Source: Acidobacteriota bacterium (lineage in GTDB: Bacteria; Acidobacteriota; Blastocatellia; Pyrinomonadales; Pyrinomonadaceae). Taken from it: 64,000 bases of DNA. The translations under genes and the position numbers were made by a program. The stretch is taken from positions 930,001 to 994,000 of the forward strand of contig JAIVJV010000009.1 of assembly GCA_020199835.1 (NCBI GenBank), written 5' to 3'. The notes beneath the pieces are model-generated. The model was not told the DNA's origin. It searched no databases and saw nothing but the letters and a program-made list of their open reading frames with translations. Position 1 is the stretch's first letter, and the number at the start of each line of letters is the position of its first letter. Of the stretch, positions 35,546 through 43,263 are shown piece after piece.

Positions 35546-37146
35546 CTTCCGAGCTTGATGATCTCCGCGCGCAGACGCTCGTGTTGTCGCATCAACTTGA
35601 GATAAGTCGTTTCCTCAGCGGCGCTCCTGGCGCGAACGATTTGCTCGAGCAACTGTTTCTCAGCCGCGCTCCAACTATTTAGGTTTTTAACCAGCGACGT
35701 TAGCGATTCAAACGTCCGGCCCTGCATGCGCAAACCGATCTTGCGCACGTGAAACGAATCCCAATCGCCCGCGCGCTGTTGGTCCAACTCAAATATCATC
35801 GGGCTCTCGGCTAACTTCCGCAGCGTGCGAGCCGGCGTGCGATAGTCTTTTCGCGTCCCGATCTTTTGTTCTTCTTTCTCCACGAGTTGCAGCACGGCGC
35901 GTTGCGTTGGCCTGAAGCCGAGCTTGCGATAGAACCAGAACGCCCCCGACTCGATGCCCTCCTCGTTTTCGTAACCGATCTGATACGGATCGATTGCGAA
36001 CGACGTCACACCCGTGAGGTGATGCATCACGTTGAGTATTCGTGCGTACAGCCACGCGGTTTCCCCGTCGCGAAAGGTGTAGTAGAGATTGAGTCCGCTC
36101 TCCATTCGCTCAAAGAGGGAAAGACCTTCGAAGTAACCGAGCGGCACACCGTTCTTGAAGAACATTGCTGCGTGAGATGCGCGCAATGGCAAGCGCTTGT
36201 CGGGCGGCAGTCCTGTCACAAAGAGTTGCACGCCGCGACCGAGTTCGGCTTGGTAAACGTGCTTCGGATCGGCGTGCGTGAAACCGTAGAGCTCGCGATA
36301 CCGGATCGTTGACGCGTCACGCGCTAGATCGATTGCTCTTTCACCCTCTGTGGGCGACAACTTGCGCAGCGGGGGTGGCGGCGCGTGCAGTTCGTCTTTC
36401 AACCGCACGTCGCGTCGTGGAATAAGTGGGCCATCGTGATAGAAGACGGTTCGCGTCGTACTGCGCATGCCCGTACGCGTCGAGGGAAAACGCGGGGTCC
36501 AGCGGACGTAGATTTGTTGCGAGTCGTAGAGCTCTGCTTTCTCTTTGTCGGAAATCGGAAGCTCGTCGAAACGCTCGATTAGCCAGGAAAGCTCTGAGCA
36601 CGCGCCACGCGCTGCGTCCAGCCACTTTCGGTAAGGCACATTCGCTTCGACCTGCGCGTCTTCTTCCAAAAGCGGCATGAACCGCGGCCACGTCTCGGCC
36701 AGACGATTCTCGCTTTCGAACCACTCCCAATATATTTCCACCTGCGACGAAAAACGTCGGACCAACTCGCGAACGATGTAAAAGCTAAACGTGTCTATAA
36801 CCGAACTCCCGGCGATGCCTGAAACGCTGGGGTGTTCGAGAAATGAGATATCCACGTCACGATCACGTAGCTCTGCGACTCGATCGGGAAACGTGCGGAG
36901 CTGCGCTTCAGCCAAACGCAGAACCGTTGGGTTGTGCGGGTGAGCACGAATAAAAAGCAGCAGCTCGTGACAGCGGATTAGGGAATCAACATCGCGAAAC
37001 TTTTTGCGCGCGAGCCGTTCGAGCTCCGCTTGCATCCGCTTCGCTTCGTTCGCGCCGAAAGAGGTTTTCAGTTTGTCGAGTTGATCGAGCAGGTGGGTTC
37101 GCGCCTCTTCGTTTAAGCGCGCCGAATGAACTTCGCCGCGATCCAA
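35542..37146 (-). CDS. Uncharacterised protein with GNAT-like C-terminal half, last gene of purine operon
   Basis: About 534 residues if translation starts at TTG 37146, overlapping the puuD end by 34 bp. ATG codons farther in are also possible; the open frame upstream of 37146 is a shadow of puuD. The N-terminal third is helical and charged (ANEAKRMQAELERLARKKF). The middle and C-terminal parts contain an acetyltransferase-like stretch (ASHAAMFFKNGVPLGYFEG ... DPYQIGYENEEGIESGAFWF), then YRKLGFRP. I do not recognise a named family. Operon position suggests a link to purine or urea nitrogen use, but nothing more can be shown. Confidence 0.7.
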   Translation of the reverse strand: MDRGEVHSARLNEEARTHLLDQLDKLKTSFGANEAKRMQAELERLARKKFRDVDSLIRCHELLLFIRAHPHNPTVLRLAEAQLRTFPDRVAELRDRDVDISFLEHPSVSGIAGSSVIDTFSFYIVRELVRRFSSQVEIYWEWFESENRLAETWPRFMPLLEEDAQVEANVPYRKWLDAARGACSELSWLIERFDELPISDKEKAELYDSQQIYVRWTPRFPSTRTGMRSTTRTVFYHDGPLIPRRDVRLKDELHAPPPPLRKLSPTEGERAIDLARDASTIRYRELYGFTHADPKHVYQAELGRGVQLFVTGLPPDKRLPLRASHAAMFFKNGVPLGYFEGLSLFERMESGLNLYYTFRDGETAWLYARILNVMHHLTGVTSFAIDPYQIGYENEEGIESGAFWFYRKLGFRPTQRAVLQLVEKEEQKIGTRKDYRTPARTLRKLAESPMIFELDQQRAGDWDSFHVRKIGLRMQGRTFESLTSLVKNLNSWSAAEKQLLEQIVRARSAAEETTYLKLMRQHERLRAEIIKLGS

Positions 37147-37940
37147 CCGGCCAGTACGAGCGCTGACAGGATTAGCCAATTGTACCGATCGCCATAGGTG
37201 ACGCCGGGAAAATGATTGCTGATCATCATGAACACGACCGGCACGGCCATGAAGGTGTTCTGCTTTGAGCGCAGCTTCGCCCGCGCAGCGAGGCTCTCGT
37301 CGGGTTTGCGGCCTTCGTTGAGCGCCGCGATCATGCGTTTTTGCGACGGCAGAATGTGCATCCACACGTTCCCGGCCATGATCGTGCCGAAGATTGCGCC
37401 GAGATGAATGTAGGCGGCCCGCGCGCTGAACACTCGTGTTAAGCCGAAAGCGAGCGCGACGATGAGAACGTACGCGATAACGGCGAACGCTTTTTCGTGA
37501 CGACCGAGTGGCGACCCCATCATCACGTCGTAAACAAAACCCGATGCGAGGATGACGCCAATACCCAGGACCACCGCCCAACCAATGCTGATGTCATACA
37601 CGTCTCGATCGACTAACGCGCCGCCACCTAGATAGTAGACCAGCACGAGCAACGCGAAGCCGCTTAGCCACGTCACGCCTGCTTCCCAACGAAACCAGTG
37701 TAGGGTTCGCGACGCCAGGTCCGGCACTTTACGTCGTTCGACAACGTAGAAGCCGCCGCTATGGACCATCCAAACCTGCGGCGACACGCCTGTGCTCGCA
37801 AGGGCTTTTTCCTCTTCGGTCAAACGCGCGTCGAGCCACGTGAAATAGTAGGTCGTGCCGACCCACATGATGCCGGCAAAGACGTGTGTCCAACGAAAAA
37901 GGAGGTTAAGCCATTCGCTGAGTGTCGGGTCCAGATTCAT
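37113..37940 (-). CDS. puuD: Membrane-bound urate oxidase (urate hydroxylase) PuuD-like
   Basis: A 275-residue integral membrane protein with about eight helices. The opening LLFRWTHVFAGIMWVGTTYY and histidines in later helices (HWFRWEAGVTW, AAYIHLGAIFGTIMAGNVWM) match the urate oxidase domain of PuuD, which oxidises urate to 5-hydroxyisourate. Characterised PuuD proteins carry a C-terminal cytochrome c domain; this one stops after the last helix (AKFIRRA) with no CxxCH. Its electron acceptor must be a separate carrier. It is flanked by uraH and uraD, which handle the product, so the assignment is well supported. Confidence 0.88.
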   Translation of the reverse strand: MNLDPTLSEWLNLLFRWTHVFAGIMWVGTTYYFTWLDARLTEEEKALASTGVSPQVWMVHSGGFYVVERRKVPDLASRTLHWFRWEAGVTWLSGFALLVLVYYLGGGALVDRDVYDISIGWAVVLGIGVILASGFVYDVMMGSPLGRHEKAFAVIAYVLIVALAFGLTRVFSARAAYIHLGAIFGTIMAGNVWMHILPSQKRMIAALNEGRKPDESLAARAKLRSKQNTFMAVPVVFMMISNHFPGVTYGDRYNWLILSALVLAGWIAAKFIRRA

Positions 37941-37949
37941 GCGCTCGAT

Positions 37950-38294
37950 TTAGCTGCCGCGATAGGTTGAGTAGCCGTAAGGACTGATCAGTAACGGCAC
38001 GTGATAGTGCTGCGAAGAGTCGTCAACGGTGAAGACGACCGTAACTTGCGGATAAAAACAGTCGATACTGAGTGACGAGAAGTACGGTTCGGTATCAAAC
38101 ACCAGTCGATAAGTTCCGTTTGAGACGGGTCGATCGACGAGGAAGAAAGGTTTGACGCGGCCGTCGATGTCGGTCCAGGCGTGACTCAGCTCGGTCCAGC
38201 TCTCGTCGGTGTTCTGCATCTCGAGACAGACTGCCACGCCGCTTGCGGGCGTGCCGCGCGAGGTGTCGAGTATGTGGGTGGAGATCGTGCTCAT
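37950..38294 (-). CDS. uraH: 5-hydroxyisourate hydrolase
   Basis: A 114-residue transthyretin-like enzyme that hydrolyses 5-hydroxyisourate to OHCU. Visible signatures are the N-terminal STHILDTSRGTPASGV with the catalytic His, TDIDGRVKPF with the catalytic Arg, and the C-terminal YRGS tetrapeptide that separates HIU hydrolases from true transthyretins. There is no signal peptide, so it is cytoplasmic. The ATG at 38294 overlaps the uraD stop by 4 bp. Confidence 0.95.
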   Translation of the reverse strand: MSTISTHILDTSRGTPASGVAVCLEMQNTDESWTELSHAWTDIDGRVKPFFLVDRPVSNGTYRLVFDTEPYFSSLSIDCFYPQVTVVFTVDDSSQHYHVPLLISPYGYSTYRGS

Positions 38295-38815
38295 GAATGC
38301 TCGAGTAGTGTTCGCAGTCTTAACTCAGTGATTTTGGCTTGCTCTGCCGCGGCGATTGGCAACTCCGCGATGGGATCGTTTTGCAGTCGCTCTTCCAGCA
38401 GGGCCAGTATCTCATCAGATGACTTGCCGGTGGCGCAAACGATAAAAATAAAACCGAATTTTTCCTCGTACTCGCAATTGAGCCGGGCCAGTTTGTTGAC
38501 TGCTTCGGGCGTAGCGTCCTGCACACCGCGCTGTTCGTGTGCCGACCATTGCTGCGACTGCGCCGCGACAGGCTGCGCCGCTTTCTTCTCGCCGATCTTT
38601 GGATGACTGCGAAACGCTTCGAGCCAATCGCTCGCTGTCAACGACCACCACACGTCGTTTGCGCGCGCGAGCAGGTCTTCAACGTTGCGATAAGGCCGGC
38701 TTTGTTGAACCGCGGCGGCCCAACGCGTTGCACCGCAGCATTTCAACAATTCCTTACGTGCTTCTTCCGCATCGAGTTCGTTTAACCATGCAAGATCGTG
38801 CGGCGCAGTCTGCAT
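38291..38815 (-). CDS. uraD: 2-oxo-4-hydroxy-4-carboxy-5-ureidoimidazoline (OHCU) decarboxylase
   Basis: A 174-residue helical enzyme that converts OHCU to S-allantoin. ATG 38815 (MQTAPHDLAWLNEL) is chosen because it lies 5 bp after the allantoicase stop and the family starts there; the open frame upstream is a shadow. The catalytic His lies in AFRSHPKIGEK (about residue 67), and the conserved EEKFGFIFIVCATGKS block is near residue 122. Length is normal for the family. Confidence 0.95.
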   Translation of the reverse strand: MQTAPHDLAWLNELDAEEARKELLKCCGATRWAAAVQQSRPYRNVEDLLARANDVWWSLTASDWLEAFRSHPKIGEKKAAQPVAAQSQQWSAHEQRGVQDATPEAVNKLARLNCEYEEKFGFIFIVCATGKSSDEILALLEERLQNDPIAELPIAAAEQAKITELRLRTLLEHS

Positions 38816-38820
38816 CTCTG

Positions 38821-39810
38821 CTAATCGGCTAACGTGCCGTACACGCGCAATCGGCTCACGCCGCCGTCGGGATAAATGTTGAAGCGCAGATGCGAGACGA
38901 CGCCGGCGTTTATAAGTTCCTGATCGAAGTGGTGACGTGTGTGCGCCTGAAGTTTTGTCCGGGGCAAAACGTCGGTCCACGTTATTGCCGCGTCAGTCAA
39001 ATTTGGGCTTGCGGTGTTGCATGCCTCGAGCGAACAACTCTCGGGAAAGTTGCCCTTGAAGTGCGATGTATCGACTTCAATCCCGCGGATCTCGCCCGGC
39101 CGTGCCAGTTTGATGATGGCCCAATCGTATCCGGGACTACGACGCCGTTTCGTTTCCCAACCGTCGCTCATATCTGCAGCGCGTCCGGGCATTATCAAAT
39201 TGTGACGATGACCGAAGAACATGTCGCTGCACGAGAGCACGAGCGCGCCGTTCTCCGCGGCGGCTAAATCGATGTGACCACCGGCGCGTTTGAGCCGTTC
39301 CCAGTCGGGAACCACTTCACCAAAAACGCGCAGTCGCGCGACGCCGCCATCGGGAAAGATGCGGAAGCGAAGGTGCGTGATCCGTTCGCCGTATTCGATC
39401 GGAAAGGGGTTGCGTGTGTCGCCTGAAAGCGGCGACTGCGGCAACAGCGGTAGCCACTGGACCGACTCGTCGAGCAACTCTGCTTCCGTCGGTAATCCTA
39501 AGAACACCGCGCCATCGAGCGAACAGTGCTCGGGATAGTTACCGCGAAAAAAACTCGTATCCACCACCACGCCGCGGATGATCCCGGGCAGGCCCAACCG
39601 GATGAGACACCAATCGAAACCCGGCGTGCGCCGGCGGCGGCTCTCCCAACCATCCATCCACTTGCCGCGATCCGTGTACTTGCCTTCGATAAAAACCGGC
39701 GCGCTCGCTTTCAGCAGGTTCTCTTTTGGGGCAAAGAAATCATCGTTGGCGACGAGCACCACGCCGCCAAGCTTTTCCGAAGCAAGATCGATCAGTTCAG
39801 TGAAGTCCAT
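38821..39810 (-). CDS. alc: Allantoicase
   Basis: A 329-residue protein built from two homologous jelly-roll repeats. The first has MDGWESRRRRTPGFDWCLIR (about residue 52) and the second a matching SDGWETKRRRSPGYDWAIIK; each is followed by an LRFxIxPDGGVxRLRVxG strand. It hydrolyses allantoate to ureidoglycolate and urea. It directly abuts the allantoinase gene (0 bp), which supplies allantoate. No ureidoglycolate lyase or urease is in the window. Confidence 0.95.
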   Translation of the reverse strand: MDFTELIDLASEKLGGVVLVANDDFFAPKENLLKASAPVFIEGKYTDRGKWMDGWESRRRRTPGFDWCLIRLGLPGIIRGVVVDTSFFRGNYPEHCSLDGAVFLGLPTEAELLDESVQWLPLLPQSPLSGDTRNPFPIEYGERITHLRFRIFPDGGVARLRVFGEVVPDWERLKRAGGHIDLAAAENGALVLSCSDMFFGHRHNLIMPGRAADMSDGWETKRRRSPGYDWAIIKLARPGEIRGIEVDTSHFKGNFPESCSLEACNTASPNLTDAAITWTDVLPRTKLQAHTRHHFDQELINAGVVSHLRFNIYPDGGVSRLRVYGTLAD

Positions 39811-41151
39811 TTACAAGAGCAGGTGGCCCATTGGCGTATTCGCCCAGCCACCAGGGCCATCATCATATATCTTTCTTCCGCGAAGAAAAGTTTTTTCCAC
39901 GACGCCGCTCAACCTTTCGCTTTCGTACGGCGTGAGCTTGTGGCGATGTTCGAGTCGCGCGCCTTCGACGACGAACTCGCGATCTGGGTTCCAGATCACG
40001 ACATCGGCATCGCAGCCCGTTGCAATCGCGCCTTTGCGCGACGCGAGCGAAACCTGCCGCGCCGGATTCGCGCAGAGCCAGTTCGTTAACTCGCGCAGCG
40101 AAAAGCCGCGGCGGCGAGCTTCGGTCCAAACGACCGGGAGCCGCAGTTGCAGCGACGCGATGCCGCCCCATGCCGCCATGAAATTGCCGGTCTCGCGCAG
40201 CTTCATGCTTGCCGGACACGGTGAGTGATCGGAAACGATCATTTCGATCGTTCCTTCGGCGAGGCCTTGCCACAACCGTTCACGATTCTCATTCTCGCGA
40301 ATCGGCGGACAGCATTTGAACTCCGTCGCGCCCGCGGGAATCGTTTCTGCCGCAAGGTGAAGATAGTGCGGACACGTCTCGGCACTGATTTTGACACCTT
40401 CGTTTTGCGCAGCGCGCAGCAAGGGCAACGCGTCAGCAGACGAGAGATGAACGATGTGCACGCGCGTTCCAAACTCACGACTCAAACGAATCATCAACTC
40501 GACCGCTTCATCTTCCGCCGATCGCGGCCGAGAGCTAAGAAATCCGTGATAATCCGTTTTATCCGTGGCCCTCATCGGACCCGGCAATTCAGCGTGCACG
40601 ATCAACATCGCCCCGAGCCGTGATAGCTCCGGCATCGCCTCGCGTAAGTCTTCCTCAGTAACGTGTGGAAACTCGTCAACGCCCGACGGAACAAGAAAGC
40701 ATTTGAACCCCACGACACCCGCGGCATACATCGGCGCGAGCTCAGCGGTGTTTCCGGGAACGACGCCGCCCCAGAACCCCACGTCAACAAAACAATTGTC
40801 GCGAGCGTCTTCGAGTTTTGTTTGAAAAGCAGCGAGTGTTGTGGTTGCGGGAATCGAATTGAGCGGCATGTCCACGAGCGTGGTAACGCCGCCAGCAGCC
40901 GCTGCGCGCGTCGCGCTCGGAAAACCTTCCCACTCGGAGCGTCCCGGAGAGTTGATATGAACGTGAGTGTCCACGAGGCCCGGCATCACGATCGAATCGT
41001 CGCTCGCCTCAACGATCTCACAGTTGTTTACAAGCTCGTCAAAACCACGAACAGCAACGATCTTCTCGTTGCGAATGTGAATCGACGCCGGTCCAATCGC
41101 GTCCGCCGAGACTACTGTTCGCCCACGAATGATTAAATCCGGAATCGACAT
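39811..41151 (-). CDS. allB: Allantoinase
   Basis: A 446-residue amidohydrolase. The metal motif DTHVHINSPG (about residues 61-70), the carboxylated-Lys region (GVVGFKCFLVPSG near 148), then VHAELPG, HIVHLSSADALP and VSDHSPC supply the binuclear-site residues of the allantoinase/hydantoinase family. NSPGRSEWEGF favours allantoinase over dihydropyrimidinase. It opens allantoin to allantoate in the cytoplasm. It starts 5 bp after the stop of the upstream membrane protein gene. Confidence 0.95.
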   Translation of the reverse strand: MSIPDLIIRGRTVVSADAIGPASIHIRNEKIVAVRGFDELVNNCEIVEASDDSIVMPGLVDTHVHINSPGRSEWEGFPSATRAAAAGGVTTLVDMPLNSIPATTTLAAFQTKLEDARDNCFVDVGFWGGVVPGNTAELAPMYAAGVVGFKCFLVPSGVDEFPHVTEEDLREAMPELSRLGAMLIVHAELPGPMRATDKTDYHGFLSSRPRSAEDEAVELMIRLSREFGTRVHIVHLSSADALPLLRAAQNEGVKISAETCPHYLHLAAETIPAGATEFKCCPPIRENENRERLWQGLAEGTIEMIVSDHSPCPASMKLRETGNFMAAWGGIASLQLRLPVVWTEARRRGFSLRELTNWLCANPARQVSLASRKGAIATGCDADVVIWNPDREFVVEGARLEHRHKLTPYESERLSGVVEKTFLRGRKIYDDGPGGWANTPMGHLLL

Positions 41152-41156
41152 GCAAA

Positions 41157-41900
41157 CTAAAAACTCGGCGGCGGTGGCGGCACGTTTGGAGCGATGTCGG
41201 CCGGTTCGGCGAGACCAAACACCTGCTCGTAAGCCATCGCGAGCGCGCCGTACGTGACCGGAAACGCCAGAAACACTCCGACGTAACAGAGCACCACCCC
41301 CGCGATGCTCAACATTCCCGTGAGAATCATCAACAGCAACAAACGCCAGAAGTTTGCCAATGCCGCCTTGAAGCTAAGCTTGATCGCATCCATCGCCGCC
41401 ATCTTCCGATCGACCAGCAGTGGATACACGAACGTGAATCCAATTGAGATTACGATGATGACGAAAAACATCACGATCCAGAACATCGTGAACATTCCCA
41501 GGAGTCCAAGCATAGCCCCAGGACTTGGTTCATTGCCTTGCACCGACATCGAGAGAATGAACACCGCATAGAAGATGATGTACGCCGGGATAACGATCGC
41601 CAGAATCGGAATTACGTGCAGCAGCGTCGCAACCACGCTTGGTCCAAAGTAGTCGAACCCCTTGAACAGCGTGCCGAGTTCGATCGGTTCGCCGCGTCGT
41701 TTTTTGAAAAAACTGAGATACAGACCGCACATCATCGGTCCCATCAGAATGCCCAGCGGTACTGCCGAGCCGATCAAAACACCAATGGCAGTCATGCCGA
41801 CAAACAGCCAGTACTGATCTTTCACCAGCACCCAGGCTCGGTTGATGCATTCGACAGGCTCGACGGCGTTTCGACGAAAGACAGGTAGAGGGGTCGACAT
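41157..41900 (-). CDS. Integral membrane protein within the purine operon, unknown
   Basis: A 247-residue protein with about six hydrophobic segments. It opens with a short basic N-terminus and the block EPVECINRAWVLVKDQYWLF, and ends in a Pro-rich tail (NVPPPPPSF). The pattern resembles DUF975/glycerophosphodiesterase-type membrane domains, similar to the N-terminal half of the protein at 22605-24680. It is not a recognisable purine permease (no NAT or NCS1 motifs). Its spacing (24 bp after the FAD-subunit stop, 5 bp before allB) puts it in the operon; transport or membrane-organising roles are speculative. Confidence 0.7.
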   Translation of the reverse strand: MSTPLPVFRRNAVEPVECINRAWVLVKDQYWLFVGMTAIGVLIGSAVPLGILMGPMMCGLYLSFFKKRRGEPIELGTLFKGFDYFGPSVVATLLHVIPILAIVIPAYIIFYAVFILSMSVQGNEPSPGAMLGLLGMFTMFWIVMFFVIIVISIGFTFVYPLLVDRKMAAMDAIKLSFKAALANFWRLLLLMILTGMLSIAGVVLCYVGVFLAFPVTYGALAMAYEQVFGLAEPADIAPNVPPPPPSF

Positions 41901-41924
41901 TCAGTTTTTCCTTACGGTCAGAAT

Positions 41925-42788
41925 TTACGATCGTGCGGTCAGTAGAAAATGCACGAGCAGGTTTGCGGCCACACGCAGGCGATAGCTCGCAGTTGAGCGT
42001 ACGTCATCGATCGGCGTGATCTCGCGCATGAGTGTTTCGCGCGCCTGGTTCACGCTGTCGTCCGTCAGTGCTTTACCGCGAATGGCGTCTTCGGTTTGTT
42101 TGCAACGGAGTACGATTGGCGCGACGCTACCGAGGGCGACGCGAACGTCAGTCATCACTGCGTTTTCGACGCGTGCGATAGCGGCGATACAGACTTTAGC
42201 GATCGCCTGCGCTTTGCGAGTGCCGACCTTGCGATAGTAGTGCTTCAACGAAGCTGTGTTTCGCGGCAAGCGAATGCGGCTCAACAGTTCGTCCGGCAAC
42301 ATCGTCATCTGCTTGTAGCCGGTATGAAACCCGTCATATGGAAGCCAGCGTGCGCCGCGGTTCGAGACTAATTCGATCTCCGCGTCGTAGGCGAGCAACG
42401 CGGGCGGTGAATCGGCAGCGGGTGAAGCGTTAACAATATTGCCGCCGAGTGTGCCGCGATTCTGAATCGCGAGCCCTCCTGTTTCGTTCGCTGCCTGGCA
42501 AAGCATCGGAAACTCACTTCGCAACACCTCGTGCGCTTGCACGTCAGTGTAGGTGGTCAACGCGCCGAGCGTGACGTGAGTTTCAGTGACCTCAATGCCG
42601 CGCAGTTCACTCAGGGGCCAGATGTTGAGGTAATTGCGATGCGGCAACCGCCCGGCTTCGAGCAGTACCATCAGGTCCGTTCCCCCCGCAAACGGTTTCC
42701 AAACGCCGGGCTCGTTGCCGATGAGCGCGAGCGCATCCGCAAGTGAGCGTGGTGTCTGAAGTTGATAACCGGGAACGTACGCTCTCAT
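41925..42788 (-). CDS. Xanthine dehydrogenase-type FAD-binding subunit
   Basis: A 287-residue protein of the molybdopterin-dehydrogenase FAD-binding family (XdhB/CoxM type). The FAD motifs FAGGTDLMVLL (about residues 34-44) and GGNIVNASPAADSPPALLA (about 113-131) are intact, and the C-terminal CO_deh_flav_C domain is complete. It would pass electrons from the 2Fe-2S subunit to NAD+ or another acceptor. Its ATG overlaps the stop of the 2Fe-2S gene by 4 bp. The third, molybdopterin-binding subunit is not encoded in this operon. Confidence 0.9.
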   Translation of the reverse strand: MRAYVPGYQLQTPRSLADALALIGNEPGVWKPFAGGTDLMVLLEAGRLPHRNYLNIWPLSELRGIEVTETHVTLGALTTYTDVQAHEVLRSEFPMLCQAANETGGLAIQNRGTLGGNIVNASPAADSPPALLAYDAEIELVSNRGARWLPYDGFHTGYKQMTMLPDELLSRIRLPRNTASLKHYYRKVGTRKAQAIAKVCIAAIARVENAVMTDVRVALGSVAPIVLRCKQTEDAIRGKALTDDSVNQARETLMREITPIDDVRSTASYRLRVAANLLVHFLLTARS

Positions 42789-43255
42789 CTATTCTGGCAA
42801 GCACGCACAACGGATTCGAAAATCTTCATGTAGCCGGTGCAGCGACAGAGATTGCCGGCCAACCCGTTGCGGATGTCGGCTTCGGTCGGTTCAGGATTGC
42901 GTTCGAGCAGATCGACTGCCGCGAGAATCATCCCGGGAGTACAAATACCACATTGCGCGCCGCCGTGGTCGATAAATGCTTGTTGGACGGCGTGCAGTTG
43001 ATCGCCTTGGGCGACGCCTTCGATGGTGGTGATGCTCGAACCGTTTACCTGCGCGACTGGAACGAGGCAACTGTTCACGATTTGCCCGTCGAGTTTGACC
43101 GTGCACGCGCCACACTCACCTTCGCCGCAGCCTTCCTTCGTGCCGGTCAGGTGCAACTGCTCACGCAGTACGTCGAGCAGCCGCGCCATTGGAAACACTT
43201 CTAGCTTATGTGACTCGCCGTTCACCTTAAACTCGATCGCGGTTTTGCTCGTCAT
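42785..43255 (-). CDS. Xanthine dehydrogenase-type 2x[2Fe-2S] subunit
   Basis: A 156-residue protein with an N-terminal plant-type [2Fe-2S] domain (GCGEGECGACTV and a later C) and a C-terminal helical [2Fe-2S] domain (CGICTPGM, NLCRCTGY). All eight cluster cysteines are visible. It is the small electron-transfer subunit (XdhC/CoxS/IorA-like) of molybdenum hydroxylases. In a urate-degrading operon, xanthine or hypoxanthine oxidation to urate is the expected role. It starts 8 bp after the upstream membrane protein gene. Confidence 0.92.
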   Translation of the reverse strand: MTSKTAIEFKVNGESHKLEVFPMARLLDVLREQLHLTGTKEGCGEGECGACTVKLDGQIVNSCLVPVAQVNGSSITTIEGVAQGDQLHAVQQAFIDHGGAQCGICTPGMILAAVDLLERNPEPTEADIRNGLAGNLCRCTGYMKIFESVVRACQNR

Positions 43256-43263
43256 TTCGCCAT

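Noticed and set aside
37147..37581. N-terminal extension of the GNAT-like protein through puuD
   Set aside because: It is an alternative frame of the puuD coding region with an Arg-rich product; the real start must be near 37146 or later.
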